This document shows positions 33,167-41,271 of a DNA stretch of 64,000 nucleotides, piece after piece; the first letter of the stretch is position 1, and each line of letters begins with the position of its first letter. The position numbers and the translations under genes are program-made. A model generated the notes under the pieces. It saw only the letters and a list, made by a program, of their open reading frames with translations. It was not told the origin of the DNA and made no database searches. Source of the DNA: Nitrospirota bacterium (GTDB taxonomy: Bacteria; JACPQY01). The stretch lies in assembly GCA_016190245.1 (NCBI GenBank), contig JACPQY010000080.1, forward strand, positions 23,023 to 87,022. The letters are read 5' to 3'.

Positions 33167-34446
33167 AGATTTTGGATGCCCGCCTCCACCCCATCTCGTG
33201 GGTGCTCGCGGAGGCGGGGCGACTGCGCGTCGCGTCGGCGGCGGACGAGAGAAAAATCCGCGCGATCCTCGAGGACGTGCGCGCAAAGGGCGACCGCGCG
33301 GTGGAGGTGTGGACGGCTCGGCTCGACCGCGTTCGTCTCAAGGCGGCCCATTTCGAGGTTCCGCAGAAGGCGTGGGACAAAGCTCTGGCGGGTTTGGCGC
33401 GGCCGCTGAGGCGGGCCCTCGAGCGCGCCGCCGAGCGCATCACGGAGTTTCATCGCGTGGGCGTGCCGGAGAATGCGTGGTGGAAGAACGGCGCCTCCCA
33501 CTTCGGCAAGCTCTTCGTCCCCCTCGATCGCGTCGGAGTGTATGCGCCCGGAGGTTCGGCCGGGTACCCCTCCACGGTTCTCATGGGGGCGATCCCCGCG
33601 AAGGTGGCGGGCGTGCGGGAGATCGTGGTGGTCACGCCGCCGCGCAAGGGTGGGGTGGCGCCGGCCCTCCTGGCTGCTGCACGACTGTCCGGTGCGGACC
33701 GCGTCTTCCAGGTGGGTGGGCCGATGGCCGTCGCCGCGCTCGCCTACGGCACGGACACGATCCCTCGCGTGGACAAGATTGTCGGCCCCGGCAACGCTCA
33801 CGTCGCGCTGGCCAAGAAACTTCTCTATGGCCGCGTCGGTCTGGACATGCCGGCGGGTCCGACCGAGCTCGTCGTGCTGGCGGACGACTCCGTCGCGCCC
33901 GACTGGGTGGCGGCCGATCTGGCGGCGCAGGTAGAACACGGGGGGGGGGCGCTGGCCCTGCTGGTCACCCCGGATCACGGCGTGGCCAAAGCCGTGTCCG
34001 ATGCTTTCTTGACGGACCGGTTCCTCAAGAAGTTACCGGCAGCCCAGCAGTCTCAGTGTCTGGCGGTGGTCGTGAGGGACTGGGACACCGCCGCGGATCT
34101 CGCCAATGCCATCACTCCGGAGCACGCCCATCTCATGGTTCGGCAGCCGGCCGCGCTCTCGCAGCGCATTCGGAACGCCGGGGCGGTCTTTGTCGGCTCG
34201 TTCTCCCCGGTAGCGCTGGGCGACTACGTGGCCGGGCCGAACCACGTCCTGCCGACCGATGGCAGCGCCCGTTTCGCATCGCCTCTCGGCGTGGAGGATT
34301 TCCTCAAGCGGCTCAACTTCATCTCCGTTCAGCCGGAAGACTTCCCGAGTCTGGCGCCGCATGCGGTCCAGTTAGCGCAGGCGGAGGGTTTCGTCTATCA
34401 TGCCTACTCGGTGAAGAAACGTGGCCAGACGAAACGCAGCTCGTAG
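33163..34446 (+). CDS. hisD: Histidinol dehydrogenase
   Basis: Oxidises L-histidinol to L-histidine in two NAD+ steps with zinc. The 427 residues include VGVYAPGGSAGYPSTVLM, KIVGPGNAHVALAKKLLYG, MPAGPTELVVLAD (usually GPSE), AAQVEHG and the catalytic region ITPEHAHLM. ATG 33163 overlaps hisG. A 10-nt G run lies at 33940-33949 in codons for EHGGGAL, where a one-base slip would shift the frame before the last third of the enzyme. Confidence 0.96.
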   Translation: MKILDARLHPISWVLAEAGRLRVASAADERKIRAILEDVRAKGDRAVEVWTARLDRVRLKAAHFEVPQKAWDKALAGLARPLRRALERAAERITEFHRVGVPENAWWKNGASHFGKLFVPLDRVGVYAPGGSAGYPSTVLMGAIPAKVAGVREIVVVTPPRKGGVAPALLAAARLSGADRVFQVGGPMAVAALAYGTDTIPRVDKIVGPGNAHVALAKKLLYGRVGLDMPAGPTELVVLADDSVAPDWVAADLAAQVEHGGGALALLVTPDHGVAKAVSDAFLTDRFLKKLPAAQQSQCLAVVVRDWDTAADLANAITPEHAHLMVRQPAALSQRIRNAGAVFVGSFSPVALGDYVAGPNHVLPTDGSARFASPLGVEDFLKRLNFISVQPEDFPSLAPHAVQLAQAEGFVYHAYSVKKRGQTKRSS

Positions 34447-35038
34447 CGCGGGCACCCGCCGGGCTGAGGTCCACCGGAAGACGAAGGAGACCGAGGTGAC
34501 GGTCTCCCTCCGCCTCGACGGCACGGGGCAGGGGACCGTGTCCACCACGATCCCGTTCCTGGACCACATGCTGGATCTCCTCAAGCTTCACAGCCGATTC
34601 AACCTCGACATCCGCGCGAAGGGCGACACGGAGGTGGACTTCCACCACGTGGTGGACGACGTGGGGATCTGTCTGGGACAGGCGCTCGACGGCGCGCTCG
34701 GCGATCGGCGGGGGATCGCGCGGTACGGTCATGCCCGCGTGCCGATGGATGAGGCGCTCGCGGACGTCACGCTCGATTTCTCGGGGCGGCCCTATCTTCG
34801 ATACGACGTGAAGATCTCGAAGGGGAGAATTCGGGACTTCGACGTTGAGCTGGTGGAAGGTTTTTTCTCGTCGCTCTGCACACACGCCGGGCTGACGATG
34901 CACGTCCACGTCCCGTATGGGAGAAACCGCCACCACATCGTGGAGGGCATTTTCAAGGCGAGCGCGCAGGCCCTTCGACGCGCCGTGGCAGTGGATCCGA
35001 CTCTCGCGACCGTCCCCTCGACCAAGGGCGTGATCTGA
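34421..35038 (+). CDS. hisB: Imidazoleglycerol-phosphate dehydratase
   Basis: Dehydrates imidazole glycerol phosphate in histidine synthesis. Metal ligands and motifs are present: FLDHMLDLLKLHSRF, DFHHVVDDVGICLGQAL, FSGRPYLRYDV and RNRHHIVEGIFKA. GTG 34421 gives 205 residues with a basic N-terminal tail and overlaps hisD by 26 nt. Relatives usually begin near RRAEVHRKTKETE, so the start may lie slightly later. It is monofunctional (no histidinol phosphatase half). Confidence 0.94.
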   Translation: MARRNAARSAGTRRAEVHRKTKETEVTVSLRLDGTGQGTVSTTIPFLDHMLDLLKLHSRFNLDIRAKGDTEVDFHHVVDDVGICLGQALDGALGDRRGIARYGHARVPMDEALADVTLDFSGRPYLRYDVKISKGRIRDFDVELVEGFFSSLCTHAGLTMHVHVPYGRNRHHIVEGIFKASAQALRRAVAVDPTLATVPSTKGVI

Positions 35039-35056
35039 GGGCGCGGGGGGAGCCGC

Positions 35057-35704
35057 ATGGCAACACCTCGCGTCGCCGTTGTGGACTATGGTGTGGTCAA
35101 CCTGCGCAGCATGGTCAAAGCCCTTGAGCGGTTGGGCGCGCGCGTGGTGCCCACGCAGAGCCGCCGCGCGCTCCAAAACGCCACAGCCATCGTCCTTCCG
35201 GGCGTCGGTCATTTCGGGGCCGCAGCGCGCAACCTTGACCGGCTGGGTCTGGTCGAGCCCTTGAAGCGAGAGATCCGTGCAGGAAAACCCTTTCTCGGCG
35301 TGTGCTTGGGGCTTCAGCTTCTCTTCGAGGGGAGCGATGAAGCTCCTGGGATTGCCGGCCTGGGTGTGTTGCTGGGTCGCGTGCGCCGCCTTCGAGCGCG
35401 TTCGAAGGGCTTGAAGCTGCCGCACATGGGTTGGAACGCGGTTCGCTTCGCCGACCGCAGGAGTGGACGCACACCCGGCAGAACGCCCGAGGCCGACTCC
35501 TACTTCTACTTCGTTCACACCTACGCCCCCGTTCCGGCGGACGATCGAGTGGTGCTCGGCCGCACGCGCTACGGCCAGGATTTCGTGTCCGCCGTCGCCT
35601 GGGAAAACGTTCTTGCGTGCCAGTTCCACCCCGAGAAGAGCCAGGCGACGGGGCTGCGATTCCTCCAAGACCGCTTTCTTCGCCGCCACGACCTGATCTG
35701 CTGA
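35057..35704 (+). CDS. hisH: Imidazole glycerol phosphate synthase glutaminase subunit
   Basis: Class I glutamine amidotransferase that feeds ammonia to HisF. Catalytic Cys lies in GVCLGLQLLFEGS and the His/Glu pair in CQFHPEKSQATGL. N terminus VAVVDYGVVNLRSM is typical. The 215 residues are complete. hisA and hisF normally follow, but a toxin-antitoxin pair starts 49 nt downstream, so the his operon stops here. Confidence 0.95.
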   Translation: MATPRVAVVDYGVVNLRSMVKALERLGARVVPTQSRRALQNATAIVLPGVGHFGAAARNLDRLGLVEPLKREIRAGKPFLGVCLGLQLLFEGSDEAPGIAGLGVLLGRVRRLRARSKGLKLPHMGWNAVRFADRRSGRTPGRTPEADSYFYFVHTYAPVPADDRVVLGRTRYGQDFVSAVAWENVLACQFHPEKSQATGLRFLQDRFLRRHDLIC

Positions 35705-35733
35705 TTGACAGGGTGCCGCACTTCCGTTACACT
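35705..35733 (+). promoter_or_regulatory. Sigma-70 promoter of the toxin-antitoxin pair
   Basis: TTGACA (35705-35710), 17 nt, TACACT (35728-35733). Perfect -35. Transcription starts near 35740; the antitoxin ATG is at 35754 behind AGGGAA. Confidence 0.65.
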
Positions 35734-35753
35734 TCGGGTAGGGAATTCCGATC

Positions 35754-35990
35754 ATGCCGACATCGGGACCAAGAATCAGCGCGGTGGTGGAGCGGCCCTT
35801 GTACGATGCCATTCAGCGCATCGCGGCTCGGGATCAGGTCAGTATCTCGGAGAAGGCGCGCGATCTCCTCCGCGAAGCGCTGGAACTGACGGAAGATGCG
35901 GCGCTCGAGCAACTCGTCAACCGCCGCCGCAGAACATCACGTCGCTCGTATTCCCTCGCTGAGGTCAGACGACGCCTGAGACTCGACTGA
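35754..35990 (+). CDS. Ribbon-helix-helix-like antitoxin
   Basis: A 78-residue basic protein. RISAVVERPLYDAIQRIAA with ISEKARDLLREALELTED fits a ribbon-helix-helix DNA-binding dimer (VVERPLYD as the beta strand). A C-terminal basic tail (RRRRTSRRSYSLAEVRRRL) would bind the toxin. It precedes a RelE/ParE toxin by 6 nt and has its own promoter, as expected for an autoregulated antitoxin. Confidence 0.8.
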   Translation: MPTSGPRISAVVERPLYDAIQRIAARDQVSISEKARDLLREALELTEDAALEQLVNRRRRTSRRSYSLAEVRRRLRLD

Positions 35991-35996
35991 CCGCCG

Positions 35997-36293
35997 TTGG
36001 CGTACATCGTCCGCTTTCGAGATGTGGCGCTGGCCGATCTTGAGGAACTTCCCAGAAACCTCCAGGCACGAATCCTCCGTGCCGTCGAGGCAAGGCTCGC
36101 AACCGCTCCCCATCGGTACGGAGTGAGACTCAGACGCGCCTTGTCGGGACTCTGGAAGCTGCGAGTGGGCGACCGGCGGATGGTCTATGAGCTGGAGCGC
36201 TCGTCTGTAACCGTCTGGGCCGTCCGACATCGCAAGGACGTGTATCCGGAGGTCGAGCGACGGGCAAGGACGGGAGAAACCAGGCGGAACTGA
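35997..36293 (+). CDS. RelE/ParE-family toxin
   Basis: A 98-residue RelE/ParE superfamily protein: YIVRFRDVALADLEELP, RYGVRLRRALSGLWKLRVGDRRMVYEL and AVRHRKDVYPEVE. The GLWKLRVGDRRMVYE core is diagnostic. It may act as an mRNA interferase (RelE) or gyrase poison (ParE); sequence alone does not decide. Start TTG 35997 is 6 nt after the antitoxin stop. Confidence 0.85.
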   Translation: MAYIVRFRDVALADLEELPRNLQARILRAVEARLATAPHRYGVRLRRALSGLWKLRVGDRRMVYELERSSVTVWAVRHRKDVYPEVERRARTGETRRN

Positions 36294-36352
36294 AGCGGAC
36301 CGAGACTCGAACGGGAATGGAACAAATGGTCACAGGGTTGTTCGGTGCTGGA

Positions 36353-36381
36353 TTGACTCGTCCTGTGTGACCCCATATCCT
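36353..36381 (+). promoter_or_regulatory. Sigma-70 promoter of the Mrr-like gene
   Basis: TTGACT (36353-36358), 17 nt, TATCCT (36376-36381), 55 nt before ATG 36437, which has GGGAG as ribosome site. Confidence 0.55.
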
Positions 36382-36436
36382 TTCCAGATGCGGACAAGCA
36401 AAGAGTGACAAGTTAGCCAGACGGTGGGAGACTGAG

Positions 36437-37330
36437 ATGGCAGAAATCACGCGTCGACGCCTTGGGGAATTGCTCCGGGATCTCTTCGAAATCCTCCTCC
36501 GAACCCCCGACGGTATGCAGGCACGGGACGCCCTGGCGGCACTCGCTCCCGAGGTGAAGCTTACTGCCTACGAAGCCGGTGACTACGAGTCTGGCGGCCG
36601 CCGATTCGAGAAGATCGTGAGATTTGCGACGGTCGACACAGTGAAGGCAGGCTGGCTTGAGAAGACGAAGGGTCGTTGGTCGGTCACGGATCAAGGGAAA
36701 CAGGCCGTAGGCAAGTACGCTGACCCGGAAGCGTTCTACCGCGAGGCGGTAAAGCTCTATCGCCAGTGGAAAGCCAGTCGGCCCGAGTCCGAGCCGGAAT
36801 CGGACGAGGAACCAACCGACAGAACCTCGGCAAAGGCGACGAGCATAACGTACGAAGAGGCCGAGGAGCAGGCCTGGGCAGAGATCGAGGCTTACCTGCG
36901 TGAGATGAATCCGTACGATTTTCAGGAACTCGTCGCCTCCCTGCTTCGCGGAATGGGCTACCATGTTTCTTGGGTCGCTCCGCCGGGAAAGGACGGCGGC
37001 ACCGACATCCTCGCGTGGAGCGATCCGCTGGGCACACGGCCTCCGAGGATCAAGGTGCAGGTGAAGCGCCAGGACCAGCCGATCAACGTTGATGGCCTCC
37101 GCTCCTTCATGGCACTACTGGGTGATGAAGACGTTGGTCTTTTCGTGTCCGCAGGCGGCTTCACCAAGGACGCCCATGAGGAGGCTCGTACGCAGGAGAA
37201 GCGAAGAGTCACCTTGGTTGACTTGGAACGGTTGGTTGACATGTGGATCGAGCACTACGGCAAGCTGGAAGAACCCGCGCGTCGCAGGCTCCCGCTGCAA
37301 CCGATTTGGTTCCTTGCACCAGAGTCGTAG
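36437..37330 (+). CDS. Mrr-family restriction endonuclease
   Basis: A putative type IV (modification-dependent) restriction enzyme. The N-terminal 105 residues resemble the Mrr winged-helix domain (LFEILLRTPDGMQARDALA, then KTKGRWSVTDQGKQAVG). A charged linker follows, then the PD-(D/E)xK domain: NPYDFQELVASLLRGMGYHV, GKDGGTDILAWSDP and KVQVKRQDQPIN. Asp in GGTDI and QVK are the catalytic residues. The 297 residues match E. coli Mrr. It has its own promoter between two toxin modules. The target modification is unknown. Confidence 0.88.
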   Translation: MAEITRRRLGELLRDLFEILLRTPDGMQARDALAALAPEVKLTAYEAGDYESGGRRFEKIVRFATVDTVKAGWLEKTKGRWSVTDQGKQAVGKYADPEAFYREAVKLYRQWKASRPESEPESDEEPTDRTSAKATSITYEEAEEQAWAEIEAYLREMNPYDFQELVASLLRGMGYHVSWVAPPGKDGGTDILAWSDPLGTRPPRIKVQVKRQDQPINVDGLRSFMALLGDEDVGLFVSAGGFTKDAHEEARTQEKRRVTLVDLERLVDMWIEHYGKLEEPARRRLPLQPIWFLAPES

Positions 37331-37680
37331 GCAAGTTCGCGGCTTACATGTCGGTGCAGCCTGCGGGGCCCCGGGGGCTGCGCGGCTGACCGCTGGTGTT
37401 GGCCGAACGAAACGAAGGGAGAAGCGAATGGGACGGAAGGCACAGGGCCCGAAGTGGGTACGCTATTCGGGGGGATCGGAGGTCAACTCTATCCGGTTGA
37501 GATGCCATCTGCCCTGTGTTCCTACGAGCGTGGAGTTCTGAGGGACGGGCGGCTGCTTCAGCCGTGACTCGATTGCGGCGAGGAATTTCCCCAGGTCTGT
37601 GAAAGCCCCTTGGTTCCAGACGGACGGCCTGCGGTCCCTCGCCCACCTGCCCGGCCTTGGGCCGCTCCGATGGCCTCGCG
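37331..37680 (+). other. Intergenic region after mrr with a possible short ORF
   Basis: The 385 bases from mrr to the HEPN gene hold no certain gene. A 37-codon frame at 37428-37541 (MGRKAQGPKWVRYSGG...) follows GGGAGAAGCG, a good ribosome site, and could be a tiny gene or a decayed remnant. A CT/AG-rich segment and a promoter (37681-37709) lie beyond it. Confidence 0.35.
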
Positions 37681-37709
37681 TTGACCGGTGGGCGAGGTGC
37701 CGATACGAT
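37681..37709 (+). promoter_or_regulatory. Sigma-70 promoter of the HEPN-MNT pair
   Basis: TTGACC (37681-37686), 17 nt, TACGAT (37704-37709), with the HEPN ATG only 6 nt downstream. This implies a leaderless mRNA. Confidence 0.6.
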
Positions 37710-37715
37710 GGGCTT

Positions 37716-38093
37716 ATGCGGGAGGAATCGGAGCGGCTGCTGAAACAGGCGCGGGAGAACCGAGCGTCGGCGGCGACGCTGTTGCAGGGGGATCGGTTCG
37801 AGGCCTCCATGTTCTACAGCAACCAGACAGCCGAACTGGCCCTCAAGGCCGTCTACTTGGAGAAGAAGCGGCGACCTGCGCGGACGCACGATCTCGTCGT
37901 CCTCTCTCGCGAACTCGGGGCTCCGAAGGCCATTCAGGAGGCGGCCCGGATCCTGACGCCCAGCTACATCATCACGCGTTATCCGGACGCGGCCAACGGC
38001 GTGCCAGCCGAGCTGTTCTCCGAGGATGATGCGAAAAAGCAGATCACACTGGCCGACGAGGTGTTGAAATGGGTCGAGCTGAAGCTGACGTAA
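37716..38093 (+). CDS. HEPN-domain protein (toxin of a HEPN-MNT module)
   Basis: A 125-residue helical HEPN protein: SAATLLQGDRFEASMFYSNQ, AELALKAVYLEKKRRPARTHDL. The RX4H element R-PART-H is visible in RRPARTHDL, the position of the RNase motif of HEPN toxins. The C terminus FSEDDAKKQITLADEVLKWV is typical. It overlaps the nucleotidyltransferase gene by 25 nt. In HEPN-MNT modules the MNT protein AMPylates and blocks the HEPN toxin. ATG 37716. Confidence 0.85.
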   Translation: MREESERLLKQARENRASAATLLQGDRFEASMFYSNQTAELALKAVYLEKKRRPARTHDLVVLSRELGAPKAIQEAARILTPSYIITRYPDAANGVPAELFSEDDAKKQITLADEVLKWVELKLT

Positions 38094-38407
38094 GGCGCTT
38101 ACTCAGGAGCCTGCGGACACACCGGGTTGAGCGGGCGATCCTGTTCGGCTCGCGAGCGAGGGGTGAGGCCCTCGTCGACAGCGACGTGGACCTGATTCTC
38201 GTCTCGCCGGGCTTCGAAGGAATCCCCTTCGTGAAGCGGATCGGGGACGTCCTCGCGAAATGGCGGGGGAGGGTGGGTTTGGATGTCCTGTGCTACACAC
38301 CCGGTGAGTTTCGGAAGAAGTGTCGGGAATACGGATTGGTTCGGGAGGCCGCGCGTGAGGGCCGGTCTCTGATCGGACGCCGCCGGGGGGACGGGCTTCG
38401 GGCCTGA
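38069..38407 (+). CDS. MNT nucleotidyltransferase (antitoxin of the HEPN-MNT module)
   Basis: A 112-residue minimal nucleotidyltransferase: LFGSRARGEALVDSDVDLI gives the GSxxRG and SDxDL metal site, with a third Asp in GRVGLDVLC. Catalytic residues appear intact. The pairing with a HEPN gene upstream marks a type VII-like toxin-antitoxin system. ATG 38069 lies inside the HEPN gene end. The C-terminal tail (REGRSLIGRRRGDG) is basic. Confidence 0.87.
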   Translation: MGRAEADVRRLLRSLRTHRVERAILFGSRARGEALVDSDVDLILVSPGFEGIPFVKRIGDVLAKWRGRVGLDVLCYTPGEFRKKCREYGLVREAAREGRSLIGRRRGDGLRA

Positions 38408-38489
38408 AGAACATGAACCGGGTTCCGGCTGAGGTGGCGAATGGGCTTTGGCCGGGTCGGGCAGGGTGTGGTACTCTCGCCTTGTGAAC

Positions 38490-39317
38490 ATGCCCGCCGA
38501 GGCCGTGATTGAACAGGAAGCTGACGAGAAGCTGCGCAGGCTGCAGGATGCGTTGCGGGAGTGGCCCAACGCGCTGGTGGCCTTTTCCGGCGGCGTGGAC
38601 AGCGCGTTCCTCCTGCGCGTGGCGGCGGACACCCTTGGTAGGGAGCGCGTGTGCGCGTTCACGGCCCTGTCCCAGACGGTGCCTGAGCAGGACGCGCGCG
38701 ACGCGAGCGAGCTGGCCTCTTCCATCGGGGTGGAGCACATCGTGCTGCGCTCGGGCCATCTCCAGATGGAATCCTTTCTTCGCAACGACGCGGACCGGTG
38801 CTACTTCTGCAAGGACGAGATCTACTCGATCGCGCGGAAGGTGGCGGACGAGCGCGGCTCGGCGGTGGTGCTGGACGGCACGAATGCGGACGATCTTTCC
38901 GATGTGCGGCCCGGCCTTCGCGCGGCCAAGGAACTGGGGGTCCAGAGCCCGCTGGCTGAGGCAGGTCTCACGAAAGCCGAGATCCGCGAACTCAGCCGAC
39001 GTCTGGGCCTGCCCACGTGGGACCGGCCTGCCTCGCCGTGCCTGTCCTCAAGGTTTCCGAAGGGTTTGCGCATCACCCCGGAGGGGTTGAGCAGCGTGGG
39101 GCAGGGCGAGGCGTTCCTCAGATCGCTCGGATTCCGGGAGTTCCGCCTGAGAAACCACGGCGACATCGCCAGACTGGAGCTTCGCGCGGAAGACTTTGAG
39201 CGGATGCAGGAGGGCGATGTCCGCTCGCAGATCGCGTCCCGTCTCAAGGAACTCGGGTTCAAGTTCGTTTGCGTGGATCTCGAACCTTTCCGCTCGGGGC
39301 GGATGAACGAAGTCTGA
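38490..39317 (+). CDS. larE: ATP-dependent sacrificial sulfur transferase LarE-like
   Basis: LarE adds sulfur to the nickel-pincer nucleotide precursor used by lactate racemase. The 275 residues show the PP-loop AFSGGVDSAFLL, SGHLQMESF, CYFCK (104-107), DGTNADDLSD and Cys184 in SPCLSSRFP, equivalent to the sulfur-donor cysteine. ATG 38490 is chosen, though GTG 38484 lies at the expected distance behind TACTCT. larB and larC are not in the window, so its partners must lie elsewhere. Some LarE-like proteins serve other thiolation reactions. Confidence 0.85.
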   Translation: MPAEAVIEQEADEKLRRLQDALREWPNALVAFSGGVDSAFLLRVAADTLGRERVCAFTALSQTVPEQDARDASELASSIGVEHIVLRSGHLQMESFLRNDADRCYFCKDEIYSIARKVADERGSAVVLDGTNADDLSDVRPGLRAAKELGVQSPLAEAGLTKAEIRELSRRLGLPTWDRPASPCLSSRFPKGLRITPEGLSSVGQGEAFLRSLGFREFRLRNHGDIARLELRAEDFERMQEGDVRSQIASRLKELGFKFVCVDLEPFRSGRMNEV

Positions 39318-39324
39318 AGGGCTG

Positions 39325-39846
39325 TCAGGCTTTGGTTGTTCTCGCGAATCGCAGCGTTTCCCCCACAAGGACCAGCGCGGCCGTGCAAAAGAGCAGGGCG
39401 GAGAGGAAGATGAGAACCGTCCATTCCGTGCGCAGGCCGGGATCGTGGGTGACGTACCCCGTGGTGACCACGCCAAAGAGGCTGCACGTCATGGCCAGCA
39501 GACCGATCCCGATCGTCATGGGAGGGGATTTGATGCGGGCGTGTGCCAGGATGGAGACAAGAATTCCTCCGGTGATGACGAAAGCCGGTCGGTCGAGCGA
39601 GGCGCCTGCCGCATGCGTGCGTGCAAGGAGCGCCGCGCCGACAAGGATCTGCAGAACCAGCATGGCAAGGAAGATCCTCCTCGGCCGGGGATCGCGCCGG
39701 TTCGGGGTCAGATTGTCAGCACCGTACGTCTGGATCGAGAGGCAGCGCCGGCAGGCGAACACTTCGAGGGGTTCGAGCTCGCCGACCTGCAACTCGCGCT
39801 CGCAGACGCGGCAGAACGCCTGAAGGACGGTTCCCTTCGCTTCCAT
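39325..39846 (-). CDS. Zinc-ribbon and four-helix membrane protein of unknown function
   Basis: A 173-residue protein with an N-terminal zinc ribbon (CRVCERELQVGE, then CRRC) and four hydrophobic stretches, the first being FLAMLVLQILVGAALLA, ending near LVGETLRFARTTKA. Such two-pair cysteine ribbons followed by helices are common in uncharacterised bacterial membrane proteins. The ATG at 39846 is favoured since a perfect TATAAT lies 10 nt upstream. It starts head to head with the next gene; the two ATGs share CATG (39844-39847). Function not assigned. Confidence 0.7.
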   Translation of the reverse strand: MEAKGTVLQAFCRVCERELQVGELEPLEVFACRRCLSIQTYGADNLTPNRRDPRPRRIFLAMLVLQILVGAALLARTHAAGASLDRPAFVITGGILVSILAHARIKSPPMTIGIGLLAMTCSLFGVVTTGYVTHDPGLRTEWTVLIFLSALLFCTAALVLVGETLRFARTTKA

Positions 39847-40693
39847 GCCGAGACGCATTATAGACGAGGACCCGGAGACAATCCGCTTCGGCGCCGGTGT
39901 TGCCCGCGAGGCCGGCGACCTCCTCAGGCGGCACCTCGGCCGCGGCGTGCGTGTCCGGTACAAGGGCTGGAACAATCTCGTGACGGATCTCGACGAGCGG
40001 GCGCAACGGCTCATCGTTCGCCGCATCCGAGGCCGCTTCCCGGAGCATCAAATCGTTGCCGAAGAGGCGGGCCTCTCCGAGGCGGGCCGCAGCCCGTCGC
40101 GAATGCAGTGGTTCGTGGACCCTCTGGACGGAACCACCAACTACGCGCACGGTTACCCGGTGTTCTGCGTCTCGATGGCGCTTGCCGAGAGCGGCCGCGT
40201 GCGTCTCGGCGTCGTCCACGACCCGTGCCGCGACGAGACTTTCACGGCCCTCCGCGGTGGGGGGGCCTGGCTCAACGGCGACCGCTTGCGGGTTTCGAAG
40301 ACCGCCCGCCTGGACCACGCTCTCCTCGCCACGGGGTTCTCGTACGAACGCCCGATCACCCTTCTGAACCTGATCCATTTCCGGAATTTCATTCTCTCGT
40401 CGAGGGCTGTTCGGAGAGACGGCTCCGCGGCGCTCGACCTCTGCTACACCGCCGCCGGCCGGTTCGATGGATTTTGGGAGTTGAATCTCAACCCGTGGGA
40501 TGTGGCCGCCGGCGCCTTGCTCATCGAAGAGGCGGGCGGCTGCCTGACCGATTTCGGCGGGCGCCCATTCGACGTTCACTCGAAGGAAGTGGTGGCCTCG
40601 AACGGCCGCATCCATCGCGCGATGCGCCAGGTCCTTGCGCGCGCGCGGAGAGGCCCCGCCGGAAGATCTTCCCCGAAGGGGCCGACGTCTTGA
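39845..40693 (+). CDS. Inositol-monophosphatase family protein (full copy)
   Basis: Mg-dependent phosphatase of the SuhB/IMPase family, acting on inositol phosphate or related sugars. Metal motif WFVDPLDGTTNYAHGYPVFC and the C-terminal ELNLNPWDVAAGALLIEEAGG are intact. A Glu pair in IVAEEAG completes the site. ATG 39845 gives 282 residues. A second, shortened copy with nearly identical bases lies at 46228-46494. The gene starts against the zinc-ribbon gene. Its end is 80 nt before the exported protein of the metal cassette, and a TTGACA box lies over its stop. Confidence 0.9.
   Translation: MPRRIIDEDPETIRFGAGVAREAGDLLRRHLGRGVRVRYKGWNNLVTDLDERAQRLIVRRIRGRFPEHQIVAEEAGLSEAGRSPSRMQWFVDPLDGTTNYAHGYPVFCVSMALAESGRVRLGVVHDPCRDETFTALRGGGAWLNGDRLRVSKTARLDHALLATGFSYERPITLLNLIHFRNFILSSRAVRRDGSAALDLCYTAAGRFDGFWELNLNPWDVAAGALLIEEAGGCLTDFGGRPFDVHSKEVVASNGRIHRAMRQVLARARRGPAGRSSPKGPTS
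39857..39862 (-). promoter_or_regulatory. -10 element TATAAT of the zinc-ribbon gene
   Basis: Perfect TATAAT on the minus strand, 10 nt before the ATG at 39846, lying inside the start of the oppositely read monophosphatase gene. No good -35 was seen at 16-18 nt. Confidence 0.45.
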
Positions 40694-40719
40694 CACCGTT
40701 TGCGTCGGGGTGCGACGAT
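40690..40719 (+). promoter_or_regulatory. Candidate promoter of the metal-efflux cassette
   Basis: TTGACA (40690-40695), 18 nt, GACGAT (40714-40719). Strong -35, weak -10. No metal-responsive operator was recognised here. Confidence 0.35.
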
Positions 40720-40773
40720 GCGGCGGTGAGCCGGAGGGTGAAAGCGAAGAGAGAATTGAGTAGGACTCGAGGG

Positions 40774-41163
40774 ATGATCCCCGTTCGCTGCCGTCAGTCG
40801 GCGGTCTTGTTCGCGTTCTTGGCTTCGCTCGGCATGGGCTTGGGCGATGCCGGAACCCTTGTCTTGTGCTTGGAGGAGGACCGCGTGGCGGTCGAGGTGG
40901 GAAAGTGCGGTCCTGGTAAAGCGGTGCAAGATCCATGTCGTGCCCCCTGCGTGGACATCCCCCTGGCGACGGCCGGGAGCCGGACGCCGATCGTTCTCGC
41001 GGATCAGAACCTTCCCGGCGGCCCTCCAGCGGCTCCCGCCGCGCTCCCCTCCCGCTTCCTGCCGGTATTCGCGTCGCTCGCGACCGGTGCCATCGCAGAG
41101 GCTTCCGCCATAAGTGCCCCTCCGATTCTGACCTTCCTTCGCACGGTCGTCCTCCTGATCTAG
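40774..41163 (+). CDS. Small exported Cys-containing protein, first gene of the metal cassette
   Basis: A 129-residue protein with an N-terminal signal (RCRQSAVLFAFLASLGMGLG), followed by a short Cys-containing region: LCLEEDRVAVEV, KCGPG, DPCRAPCVDIPL. The rest is Ala/Pro-rich with a hydrophobic C-terminal stretch (FLRTVVLLI). Small proteins with similar CVDIPL-type patterns are, in my memory, seen beside RND metal pumps and may bind metal. ATG 40774 follows GAGGG. No certain family. Confidence 0.55.
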   Translation: MIPVRCRQSAVLFAFLASLGMGLGDAGTLVLCLEEDRVAVEVGKCGPGKAVQDPCRAPCVDIPLATAGSRTPIVLADQNLPGGPPAAPAALPSRFLPVFASLATGAIAEASAISAPPILTFLRTVVLLI

Positions 41164-41271
41164 ACCTCCGCGCCCACCTGCCCTGACCCAAGGGTCGGTT
41201 TCCATCTGAGGTTGTTCCGACGGCAGCCATAGTCTGCCCGGGTCGAAACGCAAGGCGACTTAGGAGGTTTC

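Noticed and set aside
34641-34656. TCCACCACGTGGTGGA 16-bp palindrome
   Set aside because: It encodes the conserved HHVVD metal site of hisB, so the bases are explained by the protein.
36297-36320. tRNA-like string ACCGAGACTCGAACGGGA (reverse strand resembles a T-arm and acceptor end)
   Set aside because: The five bases on each side of the TTCGAGT loop pair badly (mismatches at two of five positions), and no D-arm or anticodon arm follows. Not a tRNA and not good evidence of an att site.
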